Shown: one piece after another, positions 1 through 6,819 of the stretch
Position numbering within the stretch: the stretch's first letter is position 1
Layout: every line of letters starts with the position of its first letter
Origin: Nitrososphaerota archaeon
Lineage (GTDB): Archaea; Thermoproteota; Nitrososphaeria; Nitrososphaerales; JACPRH01
Length of the DNA: 8,394 bases
Assembly (NCBI GenBank): GCA_029460375.1
Contig: JARPAQ010000135.1
Coordinates: forward strand, 1-8,394
Direction: 5' to 3'
Program-made: the position numbers and the translations under genes
Notes under the pieces: model-generated
Database searches by the model: none
Seen by the model: only the letters and a program-made list of their open reading frames with translations
Told to the model about the DNA's origin: nothing

Positions 1-387
1 AAGAATTTCATCGATCTCACCGAGAAAGGGTTCTACGATGGAGTCATCTTCCACAGGATAATACCAGGCTTTATGATCCAAGGAGGAGACCCTACTGGAA
101 CAGGAATGGGTGGCCCGGGATACGCGATCCAGGATGAGTTTCACGCTGATCTCAGACATGATTCAAAAGGTATCCTATCTATGGCCAACGCAGGCCCCAA
201 CACAGGAGGCTCTCAATTCTTCATCCTTCTCGCACCGCAACCACACCTTGATGGACGCCACTCCGTATTCGGGAAGCTAATCAAAGGAGAGAATGTTCTA
301 GACGCCATCGGAGCAGTAGAAACTGATGGGAACGATAAACCTATCAATGAAGTTAAGATGACTAAGGTAACAATAAAAGAACAATAA
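1..387 (+). CDS. Cyclophilin-type peptidyl-prolyl cis-trans isomerase (5' end outside window)
   Basis: The frame is open from base 1, so the gene starts upstream of the window; 128 codons and a TAA stop are present. It catalyses cis-trans isomerisation of Xaa-Pro bonds during protein folding and is probably cytoplasmic, although the N-terminus that could carry a signal is missing. The cyclophilin core is clear: [14 protein letters not shown] holds the catalytic Arg and the hydrophobic pocket Phe, Met and Gln. GGSQFFI follows, and then [11 protein letters not shown] with the conserved His. The position of the cyclosporin-binding Trp of human CypA is His here, as in many prokaryotic cyclophilins, so weak cyclosporin binding is expected. 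A hairpin/T-run terminator follows 36 bases downstream. Family assignment is secure; the specific partner is unknown. Confidence 0.95.
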   Translation, partial: KNFIDLTEKGFYDGVIFHRIIPGFMIQGGDPTGTGMGGPGYAIQDEFHADLRHDSKGILSMANAGPNTGGSQFFILLAPQPHLDGRHSVFGKLIKGENVLDAIGAVETDGNDKPINEVKMTKVTIKEQ

Positions 388-423
388 GACTGATAGCCTT
401 CCACCACAGTAGTAATAATTCAA

Positions 424-442
424 GCGGTTAAACCGCATTTTT
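424..442 (+). terminator. Hairpin plus T-run terminator after the cyclophilin gene
   Basis: GCGGTT and AACCGC form a near-perfect inverted repeat around a single A, followed after one base by TTTTT. It lies between the convergent cyclophilin and glycosyltransferase genes and would end rightward transcription. Archaea often terminate on T-runs alone, so the hairpin may be incidental. Confidence 0.55.
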
Positions 443-481
443 CAATTCCATAAAACAAGGTTTCGGACGGAACTCAGCAGC

Positions 482-1339
482 CTAGATGCTTACTTCTACC
501 GCTTTATCCAGTCTCCGATATGTAAGAGCTTCATTTATTATCGTAAAGGCAACCTGTTCACCCTTCCTCTTCAGTAACGCAAGATCCTCAGAATGGTTTA
601 GGAACGACTTGTGCTCCTTACAGCCTAGAAACACTTCTTTAATTCTAAACCTCTTCATAGCAGCCTCGATCAGAAACCACACATCAGCCCCCCATCCGTT
701 AGGAGGATTCTTCTCTTTAAGAAACTTCCAGACATCTCTCTTTGCAGCGACCTCCCCGCTGAGAGGCTGTTTTAGATAAGATACCTCGGGGAAGAATGTT
801 TCGAGCAGCGGTTCAGCAACGAGGTGTGTAACTGCTCCGTCTTTAGGGGATCTAAAGTAGGTTCCTCTGGTCATATCGCATTCATCCTTGGCTATGGGGT
901 CGACAAGGTGGTCTATCCATTCAGGGGTGAGGTTCCAAATATCTGAATCTAAGAAAACTACGATATCTGGGTTTCTCCTTAGGGCTACATCAAGTCCAGC
1001 CTGCATGGCGGCACCTTTACCGGGAGAATCTACCTTTTTGGCTAGCACGATCTCGGCACCCATCTTCTCAGCTATCTCTCTACTATTGTCGCTTGAATAT
1101 CCGTCGCTTACGATAACGTCGGGGTGGTATCTGCTTTCTCTTGTGGTGCGTATACAGGCTTCTATAGTGCTGTTTTCATTTTTTGTTGGGAATACTATGA
1201 CTACACGTGGGTTGTCTGTTTTCGTCTTTCTATTCGCCGTGCGTACTAACGTTGCGATGGGATATAATCTTCTGTATGTATTAAATTGAACGAACCCTTA
1301 TTTTAGGATGGAGCTGCGGTGTGTCTGTGATTTATTCAC
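482..1339 (-). CDS. GpgS-like family 2 (GT-A) glycosyltransferase, interrupted by an in-frame TAA
   Basis: The protein resembles glucosyl-3-phosphoglycerate synthase (GT81/GT2). It has the first strand RVVIVFPTKNE, the VSDGYSSDNS donor-binding segment, the metal-binding FLDSDI (DxD-type), AEPLLETFFPE, PLSGE followed by AAKRDVW, NGWGADVWFLIE and a late LGCKEHK histidine region. It should transfer a sugar from a nucleotide sugar to a small acceptor; the exact acceptor is uncertain. The first ATG (1061-1063) would remove the nucleotide-binding N-terminus. No ATG, GTG or TTG lies in frame between it and a TAA at 1298-1300. Beyond that TAA the same frame begins at a GTG (1337-1339) overlapping the TGA of the upstream gene (GTGA), a typical coupled start. 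The gene therefore seems to be a full-length 285-residue product broken by one nonsense codon, or the base there is wrong. It is the last gene of the sugar operon. Confidence 0.8.
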
Positions 1340-2589
1340 AGAGTTAGACCTGACTTGAGGACTCCGCGCCTATACCTCTCATCTTGAGTCATCTCGAAAA
1401 CCCTGAAGAGCAGAGCCTTATCCTCCGCCGTCTGCTGCACACCTCTACGCTTCATCATCCTCTTCTGAGTTTCAACAGCCGAGTCTAACCGAAGTTCAAA
1501 AGCCTTCCCCGTCAGACTCTTAGTGTATGCGGTGAAGCTGGGAACATCCTTAGTCACGTATCCATGTGTCTGAGAAGAGACACCTATCCGTCTCCCCGTA
1601 TAGATAAAGCAGCCTATAGACGTCTTTGCATAATCGGCTATGAAGCACCCAACCTTCATACTGCCAGTATCAACCTTTTTGCCGCCTAGCTCAATCTTAA
1701 CAGTTCCATACGTATTCTTGAGATCAGAATTGGATGTTCCAGCACCGATATTAACCCACTCACCCACATACGAGTGCCCTAGAAACCCGTCGTGCGCCTT
1801 GTTCGAGTACCCTGAAATTATAGAGCAGTCAACCTCCCCCCCAATCTTACAATAGTCGCCTATCGTAGTGCCACCATGTATTCTTGCAGACCTAATCTCG
1901 GCATGCCTTCCGATATATGCTGGGCCCTCGATCCTTGTAAAGGACTGTATCTCTGCATCCTCACCGACCCAGACAGATCCTCTCCTCAGATCAAACGCAA
2001 CATACGGCTCAACACTAGCGTGCCCTTCGAATAAAATGTTGGAACGCTGACCTAACACTTCGCACCTCTGCAAATCAGGTTCTTCACCACGCGGAAGGTT
2101 CTTCATCTGCTCCTCTATAGCGGAAGGGTTTCTCTCCACGAGCTGCCATGGATATCTAATCAAGGATGATTCTGGAAGTTCAAGAAGCTTCGAATTAGCC
2201 TTCAGACTCTCAGGGCTTGCAGTGTCTTGAAGGAATTTTTCAGCATCTTTTTTACTCATCTTTGCTAGGGCTAATTGATCGCCTGAAAATACTGTGAAGT
2301 TTTCTTCTTGTCGGAGGAGCTTTTTGACCTGTTCATTGGGGCTTATCAGCCCGTTTATGAGCACCGTGTCTTCTTCGGCTTGGGTTGGGTTGACGGTTCT
2401 ATTGTGTCTTTGTCTGGTTATCTTTGCTAAGTGAGGTTGGACTTTCAGGATGTATTCTTTCAGGTTCAGTCTTGCTGTCAGGTTCTGCAGTAACGTCTTT
2501 GTGCCTAGGGTGAGGTCAAATGTTGGTCTGGTGAGTGTTAAGGGTGTGAAGTTGGATGTGAGCTCGCCTTCGAAGATTATGTACTGCAA
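1336..2589 (-). CDS. GlmU-like protein: degenerate nucleotidyltransferase-type N-terminus plus left-handed beta-helix acyltransferase
   Basis: The N-terminus (YIIFEGEL, then PLTLTRPTFDL) matches the alternative GlmU family best known from Bacteroidetes (TIGR03991-like). The second half is a hexapeptide-repeat left-handed beta-helix (about residues 205-350). It contains GHSYVGEWVNIGAGTSNSDL, whose His aligns with the general base of GlmU acetyltransferases. The predicted role is acetylation and/or activation of a sugar phosphate, for example in making UDP-GlcNAc. No GGxGTR nucleotide-binding loop is visible in this protein; the adjacent gene has one. I chose the TTG at 2587-2589 (417 residues). 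The upstream gene's TGA flows into GAGGG about 10 bases before it, and homology begins right after it. An ATG at 2650-2652 would add 21 unmatched residues and overlap the upstream gene by 50 bases. The stop overlaps the glycosyltransferase GTG (GTGA). Confidence 0.85.
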   Translation of the reverse strand: MQYIIFEGELTSNFTPLTLTRPTFDLTLGTKTLLQNLTARLNLKEYILKVQPHLAKITRQRHNRTVNPTQAEEDTVLINGLISPNEQVKKLLRQEENFTVFSGDQLALAKMSKKDAEKFLQDTASPESLKANSKLLELPESSLIRYPWQLVERNPSAIEEQMKNLPRGEEPDLQRCEVLGQRSNILFEGHASVEPYVAFDLRRGSVWVGEDAEIQSFTRIEGPAYIGRHAEIRSARIHGGTTIGDYCKIGGEVDCSIISGYSNKAHDGFLGHSYVGEWVNIGAGTSNSDLKNTYGTVKIELGGKKVDTGSMKVGCFIADYAKTSIGCFIYTGRRIGVSSQTHGYVTKDVPSFTAYTKSLTGKAFELRLDSAVETQKRMMKRRGVQQTAEDKALLFRVFEMTQDERYRRGVLKSGLTL

Positions 2590-2602
2590 CTTTGCTGTGC
2601 CC

Positions 2603-3322
2603 TCAGAGTATCTTACCGAGTCTGCTTGTGAAGAGGCTGTTCGCTTCTTCATAGGTCGCCATATCGCCTATGTCTATGAACTCCCCGTCTGTCACGTACC
2701 CGAAGATTTTTTCTTCTGCGTCGAGGGCCTTCTTGAACGCTATATCCATTCCGTACATCTTCTTCGCCGGGATATAATTTAGAAATTCTGGCTCCATTAC
2801 GTAGCACCCTATATTTATCAGCCCTTCAAATTCTGGTTTTTCACGCCAGTTCTTAACGGCGCCCGATGAATCAGTGTCTATGAAACCGTACTTTAGAGAT
2901 GTCTTGTACTTCTTCAGAACCATCGTGGCCAATGCTTTATTCTTTCTGTGATATGATACTACATCTGTCAGATCGAAGTTGTAAACTGAGTCGCCATATG
3001 TGCAGACGAACCGTGAGTCAAGGTATGATTCAACCTCTTTTAGCTGCCCAGCGGTTCCGAGAGGGTTGTGCAGTCGAACATAAGTCATATTCACATCGAA
3101 CTCTTCGCCGTTCTGAAAGTAGTCTTCGATAGACTTGCTGAGATAACCGACTGAGACCACGATGTCTCTTAACCCATTATCACGTAGCCATTCGATGTTG
3201 TACTGAAGCACAGGTTTCTCCGCCAAGGGGAGCATAGGTTTCGGTACGAAGAGAGTGTAGGGTCTCAGCCTTGTACCAAGCCCGCCTGCTAGGATCACGG
3301 CTTTTAATCGATGACTGCTCAT
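2603..3322 (-). CDS. RmlA-like sugar-1-phosphate nucleotidyltransferase
   Basis: This 239-residue protein has the single-domain NDP-sugar pyrophosphorylase fold. It should join a sugar-1-phosphate and an NTP to give an NDP-sugar and pyrophosphate in the cytoplasm. Visible motifs are GGLGTRLRPYT (residues 13-23) followed by the VPKPMLPL lysine, the LGTAGQL segment (88-94), the metal-binding YGD (109-111), REKPEF (160-165) and the closing DGEFIDIGDMATYEEAN segment. The length suits the short RmlA/GlmU-N/ManC-like group; which NTP and sugar it uses cannot be read from sequence. It heads the leftward operon with the GlmU-like and glycosyltransferase genes. A TATA box at 3354-3361 and an ATG start about 9 bases after the expected transcription start suggest a very short leader. 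Confidence 0.93.
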   Translation of the reverse strand: MSSHRLKAVILAGGLGTRLRPYTLFVPKPMLPLAEKPVLQYNIEWLRDNGLRDIVVSVGYLSKSIEDYFQNGEEFDVNMTYVRLHNPLGTAGQLKEVESYLDSRFVCTYGDSVYNFDLTDVVSYHRKNKALATMVLKKYKTSLKYGFIDTDSSGAVKNWREKPEFEGLINIGCYVMEPEFLNYIPAKKMYGMDIAFKKALDAEEKIFGYVTDGEFIDIGDMATYEEANSLFTSRLGKIL

Positions 3323-3353
3323 TAGGCTATCGCCCCAAAAGTCTCCTTGTCGG

Positions 3354-3361
3354 CTATATAG
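3354..3361 (-). promoter_or_regulatory. TATA box for the sugar operon
   Basis: The leftward strand reads CTATATAG about 32-39 bases before the ATG of the nucleotidyltransferase gene. It lies in the 58-base gap after the ctaB stop. The spacing predicts transcription starting close to the ATG. It is a candidate by composition and position only. Confidence 0.5.
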
Positions 3362-3380
3362 TTAACCCTTATCTAATGAG

Positions 3381-4238
3381 TTACAGTAAGGTGTCGATTA
3401 TTAGCGCCAAAAAGATGAACCCCAAGTATGGGCTGGATGCTTTGAAGACTATCCACGATATTTCTTTAGTCGGCTTGATGAACAACCAGACGCTCAGCAC
3501 AAGTATAATTATCCCTAGAACCAACGCTGAATAAATGTAGATGAGCCCTAAGGGAGAGTATAAGGGAGCTAATAGGCTGAACAGCACCATAAGAATGGAT
3601 GCTACAGCAATCACTCTTACAGCGGTCTTCTCACTGACTATCACAGGAAGCATTGGGACATTCACTTTTAAGTAATCATCCTTGCTGTGTAACGCTAGAC
3701 TCCAGATATGAGTAGGTATCCAGACCATAACAAGCGCAGCCATAAACAGAGCAATAACCCCTATCTCGTTATTAACAGCAGCGTAGCCGATAAGTACAGG
3801 CATACCTCCTGAAAAGCCGCCCAAAATTATGTTCGCCGGGCTCCGCCTCTTCAGAAATCGACTGTATATCACCACATTATCAAAGATTCCAAGAAACATC
3901 AGGATGAAGGATAGAAGGTTTATTGACGCCGCAAGCACAAGGGAGAACAGAGATAACGCCAGGCCGAAGTAGAGCGCACGCGACGCAGGATGAATCCGTC
4001 GAGTAGGCAGAGGACGAAGTCTAGTCCTGTTCATAACAGCATCTATATCTCGATCAAGATAGTTCGTAAGCGTATTAGACCCTGCTGAACCTAACGTAAC
4101 TGCGACCAGAGTAATTCCGGCAATGATCCACGGAATATCCCTACCTGAAGCTACTATAAGTCCTCCGACTGCTGTGAAAACCAGGAGTAACCATATTTTG
4201 GGCTTGGTGACTTCAAAGTAATTGTAAGCTGGTTTCAT
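3381..4238 (-). CDS. ctaB: Protoheme IX farnesyltransferase (heme O synthase)
   Basis: This 285-residue UbiA-family integral membrane prenyltransferase transfers a farnesyl group to heme B to make heme O for terminal oxidases. The first Asp-rich motif is NYLDRDIDAVMNRTRLRPLP (residues 59-78). The second region, HIWSLALHSKDDYLKVNVPMLPV (177-199), splits into HIWSLALHSKDDY and VPMLPV, both characteristic of CtaB rather than of UbiA or lipid prenyltransferases. About eight to nine hydrophobic segments are spread over the length, as is usual for the family. It is monocistronic by context: its own TATA box lies at 4276-4283 in the gap after the tat operon, and another promoter follows it. No oxidase subunits or heme A synthase are in the window, so whether heme A is also made is not shown. 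Confidence 0.93.
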   Translation of the reverse strand: MKPAYNYFEVTKPKIWLLLVFTAVGGLIVASGRDIPWIIAGITLVAVTLGSAGSNTLTNYLDRDIDAVMNRTRLRPLPTRRIHPASRALYFGLALSLFSLVLAASINLLSFILMFLGIFDNVVIYSRFLKRRSPANIILGGFSGGMPVLIGYAAVNNEIGVIALFMAALVMVWIPTHIWSLALHSKDDYLKVNVPMLPVIVSEKTAVRVIAVASILMVLFSLLAPLYSPLGLIYIYSALVLGIIILVLSVWLFIKPTKEISWIVFKASSPYLGFIFLALIIDTLL

Positions 4239-4275
4239 TCTCTATACTCTGAATTGAAACTTCCTTTTACCTCAG

Positions 4276-4283
4276 TTATATAA
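4276..4283 (-). promoter_or_regulatory. TATA box for ctaB
   Basis: TTATATAA lies 38-45 bases upstream of the ctaB ATG, in the 68-base gap after tatA1. It predicts transcription starting about 16 bases before the ATG. No strong Shine-Dalgarno sequence is visible in that leader. Confidence 0.5.
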
Positions 4284-4306
4284 TTGTATTGAGATGAAGG
4301 ATGTGT

Positions 4307-4624
4307 TTATGACGATGGTTTTTCCAGGGCTTTCTTCACGGCTTCTCTGAGTTCTTCGTCACTTTTACCTTCAACCGGTAATCCGAGGGATTTGGCTGCC
4401 TGTTCAAGCTTTTCTCGCTCGGAGGGCTCCTTCTTTCCGGCTTCACGTTCTTTCTCGTATTCATCCTTACCTCTTGCAAACTCACCTCTGGCGCGGCCTA
4501 CAGATCTGGCGAGGTCAGGTATTTTTTTGGCGCCGAATAAAAATACTACTACTACAACTAGCAGAATGATGGGCACCTCATACCCTTGCAAGAATAGAGT
4601 ATGTTCAAGCATCCCTATCATCAC
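4307..4624 (-). CDS. tatA: TatA-like twin-arginine translocase subunit (copy 1)
   Basis: TatA forms the pore-like assembly that moves folded proteins across the membrane after TatC recognises the twin-arginine signal. This 105-residue protein has a short N-terminal transmembrane helix, the hinge FGAKKIPDLARSVGRARGEF, a charged amphipathic region and a compact C-terminal segment ending in GKSDEELREAVKKALE. It lacks a polar residue distinctive of classical TatA and is only loosely separable from TatE/B. The listed start is the GTG (4622-4624), which shares one base with the TAG of the upstream tatA2 gene (TAGTG). An ATG follows immediately (4619-4621) and another lies at 4610-4612. It is translated after tatC and tatA2 in the same operon. 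Confidence 0.9.
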   Translation of the reverse strand: MMIGMLEHTLFLQGYEVPIILLVVVVVFLFGAKKIPDLARSVGRARGEFARGKDEYEKEREAGKKEPSEREKLEQAAKSLGLPVEGKSDEELREAVKKALEKPSS

Positions 4625-5013
4625 TACTGTGGTTTAGGTGTCGTATTAGTCTTTTGCTTATCCTTGGATTCTTCTTTCTTTTTGTCCTTGTCACTTAGAA
4701 AGTTAATAATATCTTTACGTAGCTCCTCATCGCTCTTCCCCTTACTTTCTAACCCCATATTTTCAGCGGCCTTTGCAAACCGGCTGCTGGGGCGTTGGTA
4801 TGTTTTCAGATTCTTTGGAGGAGACGGAGGATTGGCGGTTGCTTGCCTAAATTCACGCTCAATCTCTTCTCGCCCTCTTTGAATTTCACCCATTGCCTTC
4901 CCAAGAGCTCTAGAAAGTTCTGGAAGCTTCTTTGAGCCGAATAGCAGGAATATTACTAAGAAGACTATCCACATCCATTCTGTCCCTATCACCTGCAGAG
5001 AGTAGTTGAACAT
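4624..5013 (-). CDS. tatA: TatA-like twin-arginine translocase subunit (copy 2)
   Basis: This 129-residue TatA-family protein has an N-terminal transmembrane helix (about residues 11-26), then FGSKKLPELSRALGKAMGEI, the canonical TatA hinge and amphipathic helix. A Pro-rich linker follows, then a C-terminal segment with GKSDEELRKDI that also occurs in the neighbouring paralogue. A Lys-rich, Thr/Pro-ending tail unique to this copy closes the protein. It lies 34 bases downstream of tatC and overlaps the next tatA by one base. Two TatA paralogues with one TatC occur in several archaea; one may play a TatB-like role, but the sequence does not decide this. Confidence 0.9.
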   Translation of the reverse strand: MFNYSLQVIGTEWMWIVFLVIFLLFGSKKLPELSRALGKAMGEIQRGREEIEREFRQATANPPSPPKNLKTYQRPSSRFAKAAENMGLESKGKSDEELRKDIINFLSDKDKKKEESKDKQKTNTTPKPQ

Positions 5014-5047
5014 CTAGTTCCCTTGTATATGGAACGAAAATCGACCT

Positions 5048-5848
5048 TTAAACTTTTCCAGCCTCTTTGCGTCCACCAAGTATTCGCTTTATTATGAAAT
5101 ACCCCAGAATATACAGCACCAGCATAGGGCCTGCCACAAACCACATCGTTATCCCGCTTCCGTCAGGAGTGATAACTGCGCCGTAGACAGCAAGCACCAC
5201 AACTACATATGAAATGTTCTTCCGCCAGAAGTCAGGTTTCACGATGCCTGACGCTGTTAAAAGCCACATAAGTATAGGTAGCTCAAATGAAAGACCGAAA
5301 GCTAGAGTGAATAGCAGGACGAAGCTAATGAATTCATCTATGGTTATGAAGGTTTCTTGAACTATACCTAAACCGTATCTATACAGGAAGTCTATCGTGA
5401 AGGGTGTAATGAGGATGTATGAAAACGCTGCGCCCAGTATGAACAGGAACGTCGCGGGGAGAGCCAGCCTAAGAATTCTCTTACGCTCCGCAGGGTATAG
5501 TGCTGGGCCTAAAAACGCCGAGATTTCACGAATTATAATGGGCATACCGAGAAGAAGTCCTAAGAATAGGGAGAAGTAGAGCTGTGCGATTAGAGCTTGA
5601 CTAGGAGCGGTGACTATAACCGTAACAAAGTCTGGAAGGAGATCTTCCTCCATTCTCCTTATCGCTTGGCTCGCTAGGTTGTCGAACGGGTCTGGAAACG
5701 GTAAGAGTACCCTTGTACCTTCTATGGTGAACTCTCTAAATCCGAAGGTGAAGCTGAACAGAGCTACTGCGCCCACGAATATGAACATCCGGACAAGCCT
5801 TTTTCTAAGCTCGTCTATGTGTTCAAGTATGGTCATATCTCTAGACAT
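5048..5848 (-). CDS. tatC: Sec-independent protein translocase subunit TatC
   Basis: TatC is the six-helix membrane receptor for twin-arginine signal peptides. The sequence shows the N-terminal HIDELRKRL motif just before the first transmembrane helix, a PAERKRILRL cytoplasmic loop, the FELPILMWLL segment and the late ITPDGSGITMW region. Overall length is about 266 residues, typical for the family. I prefer the ATG at 5846-5848, because GGTGA lies five bases before it as a Shine-Dalgarno. That same GGTGA includes a GTG (5855-5857) that would add three residues. It is the first gene of the tat operon, with a TATA box at 5896-5904. Two CACCGGTT repeats lie in the leader and over the RBS. Confidence 0.95.
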   Translation of the reverse strand: MSRDMTILEHIDELRKRLVRMFIFVGAVALFSFTFGFREFTIEGTRVLLPFPDPFDNLASQAIRRMEEDLLPDFVTVIVTAPSQALIAQLYFSLFLGLLLGMPIIIREISAFLGPALYPAERKRILRLALPATFLFILGAAFSYILITPFTIDFLYRYGLGIVQETFITIDEFISFVLLFTLAFGLSFELPILMWLLTASGIVKPDFWRKNISYVVVVLAVYGAVITPDGSGITMWFVAGPMLVLYILGYFIIKRILGGRKEAGKV

Positions 5849-5854
5849 CAGGTT

Positions 5855-5882
5855 CACCGGTTCTTCTGGGTAGACACCGGTT
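5855..5882. repeat. Pair of CACCGGTT repeats over the tatC ribosome-binding region
   Basis: CACCGGTT occurs at 5855-5862 and again at 5875-5882, exactly 20 bases apart. The core ACCGGT is its own reverse complement, so the two copies can also form a stem of six pairs around a 14-base loop. The first copy covers the tatC Shine-Dalgarno. It could be a DNA operator (two helical turns) or an RNA hairpin hiding the RBS; neither is shown. Confidence 0.4.
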
Positions 5883-5895
5883 TGCTATTGGAGCC

Positions 5896-5904
5896 TATTA
5901 TATG
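5896..5904 (-). promoter_or_regulatory. TATA box for the tat operon
   Basis: The leftward strand reads CATATAATA, 48-56 bases before the preferred tatC ATG. This predicts transcription starting near 5874 and a leader of about 26 bases, enough for the GGTGA Shine-Dalgarno. Confidence 0.45.
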
Positions 5905-5996
5905 AATTGCTACTACTGATGGAAACGGGACACTAGAACGATAAACTTTAGCTAAGCGCTATTTCTGCTAATTATTCGTCTTCAACAGCCGAACCT

Positions 5997-6024
5997 AAAG
6001 TGTGATCAGTTGTTCTGTCGGTTC
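5997..6024 (+). repeat. 28-bp upstream repeat, copy 1
   Basis: AAAGTGTGATCAG followed by TTGTTCTGTCGGTTC matches a second copy at 6291-6318 at 25 of 28 positions. This copy continues into a perfect inverted repeat, GTTCTG-6 bases-CAGAAC (6012-6029), of the kind bound by dimeric winged-helix regulators. It lies about 55 bases before the small membrane gene at 6078. Confidence 0.6.
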
Positions 6025-6077
6025 AGAACTATATGCGCTAAGAGTGTTATCTGCCAGAGGTATATTGTTACAGTGCA

Positions 6078-6263
6078 TTGGTAGTCTTAAGGTTCCTCCA
6101 CCTAGTTTCGAGCTTAATTATCCCAGCTGGTACATTCGTAGTAGCTCTACGCATCTTACAGTCAAATGGTTTTTCAGAGATTACTTCGATGATCTATGGA
6201 ACCTTTCTGTCTGTTATGATGATAGCTGTATGGATCTGCTACATACCTCGAGGTGAGGATTGA
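6078..6263 (+). CDS. Small two-helix membrane protein, hypothetical
   Basis: The frame encodes 61 residues from a TTG and is strongly hydrophobic. One probable transmembrane helix covers about residues 6-25 and a second covers residues 37-54 (MIYGTFLSVMMIAVWICYI), before a short charged end (PRGED). I do not recognise a family. The start is weak: AGAGG lies about 17 bases upstream, and the frame is closed by a TAA at 6039-6041, so no better start exists. A competing 84-residue frame over the same bases (6002-6256) lacks any protein-like pattern. Support comes from the helix pattern, the position between the two 28-bp repeats, and a PadR regulator gene just downstream. Whether it is expressed is uncertain. 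Confidence 0.45.
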   Translation: MVVLRFLHLVSSLIIPAGTFVVALRILQSNGFSEITSMIYGTFLSVMMIAVWICYIPRGED

Positions 6264-6290
6264 TGGGCTTAGATGACTACAACTCTCTGA

Positions 6291-6318
6291 AAAGTGTGAT
6301 CAGCTGTTCTGTTCGTTC
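6291..6318 (+). repeat. 28-bp upstream repeat, copy 2
   Basis: This is the second copy of the element at 5997-6024, with three differing bases, placed 63 bases before the padR ATG. The CAGAAC half of the inverted repeat in copy 1 is not kept here. A shorter related string, CTGTTCCGT, occurs at 6743-6751. It lies 77 bases before the next gene's ATG, the same distance as CTGTTCTGT in this copy from the padR ATG. Confidence 0.6.
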
Positions 6319-6380
6319 TAGATAGGACTCGCAAGTCTTGATTTGCCACAAAGCGCCGAAGTTTAGATGAGGGTTCGAGG

Positions 6381-6737
6381 ATGGAGATAAATGACATAGG
6401 TCAGATAGAGGATATGATTATCCGCAGGTGTGTAAAATCCTTTCTCGACGTAATAATACTTGATACACTTCGAAACGGTGGAAGTTCAGGGTATGATATC
6501 TTGAATAAAGTGTACGAAAAGTTCGATGTCCTTCTGAGCGCGAGCGCCATCTATTCTGTTCTTGATTCCTTAAAGGATAAGCGCCTTGTCAATGTTGAGC
6601 ATGACGGGCGGAGGAAGATTTTCAGCCTCACTAGAGAGGGATATTTGTATGCTGATACCGTCATCGAAGAGTACGGTAAGTTCACCTCTCAACTTCTCGC
6701 TCCGAAGATAGTCAGGAGCGCCAGATACAATCTCTAG
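6381..6737 (+). CDS. PadR-family winged helix-turn-helix regulator
   Basis: This 118-residue DNA-binding protein is probably a dimeric repressor or sensor. The PadR pattern is clear: SFLDVIILDTLRNGGSSGYD (first helices), ILNKVYEKF, then the recognition helix region SASAIYSVLDSLKDKRLV, the wing GRRKIFSLTREG, and a single C-terminal helix for dimerisation (YADTVIEEYGKF). It lacks the longer C-terminal coiled-coil domain of PadR-s1 proteins, so it fits the short PadR-s2 type. The start is an ATG with GAGGG seven bases upstream. The ligand cannot be predicted. The 28-bp repeats before this gene and before the small membrane gene are candidate self-binding sites. Confidence 0.88.
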   Translation: MEINDIGQIEDMIIRRCVKSFLDVIILDTLRNGGSSGYDILNKVYEKFDVLLSASAIYSVLDSLKDKRLVNVEHDGRRKIFSLTREGYLYADTVIEEYGKFTSQLLAPKIVRSARYNL

Positions 6738-6780
6738 CCCAACTGTTCCGTAGAATTCATCGTTGCGCGTAAACTGCAGT

Positions 6781-6790
6781 AAATATATTA
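6781..6790 (+). promoter_or_regulatory. TATA box for the gene at 6820
   Basis: AAATATATTA lies 30-39 bases upstream of the ATG at 6820. It predicts a transcription start around 6811 and a nearly leaderless mRNA. No Shine-Dalgarno is seen, which fits. Confidence 0.5.
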
Positions 6791-6819
6791 GGGTGGAAAG
6801 CCAATAATTCTAGTTTGAA

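Noticed and set aside
482..1063. Glycosyltransferase starting at the first ATG (193 residues)
   Set aside because: This would lack the first beta strand and the SDGYSSDNS donor-binding segment, both clearly encoded in frame upstream.
1477..5996. Shared TTCAACAGCCGA string near 1480 and 5980
   Set aside because: One copy is inside a coding region and the other in an intergenic region; 12 bases of match across 8 kb can occur by chance.
6002..6256. 84-residue + strand frame overlapping the small membrane gene
   Set aside because: Its GTG start lies inside the 28-bp repeat and its sequence has no protein-like periodicity, while the frame at 6078-6263 shows clear transmembrane helices.
6262..6324. 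20-residue frame (ATG overlapping the TGA of the membrane gene, GGTGAGG upstream)
   Set aside because: Its end is simply the second 28-bp repeat; it is too short to separate from chance.
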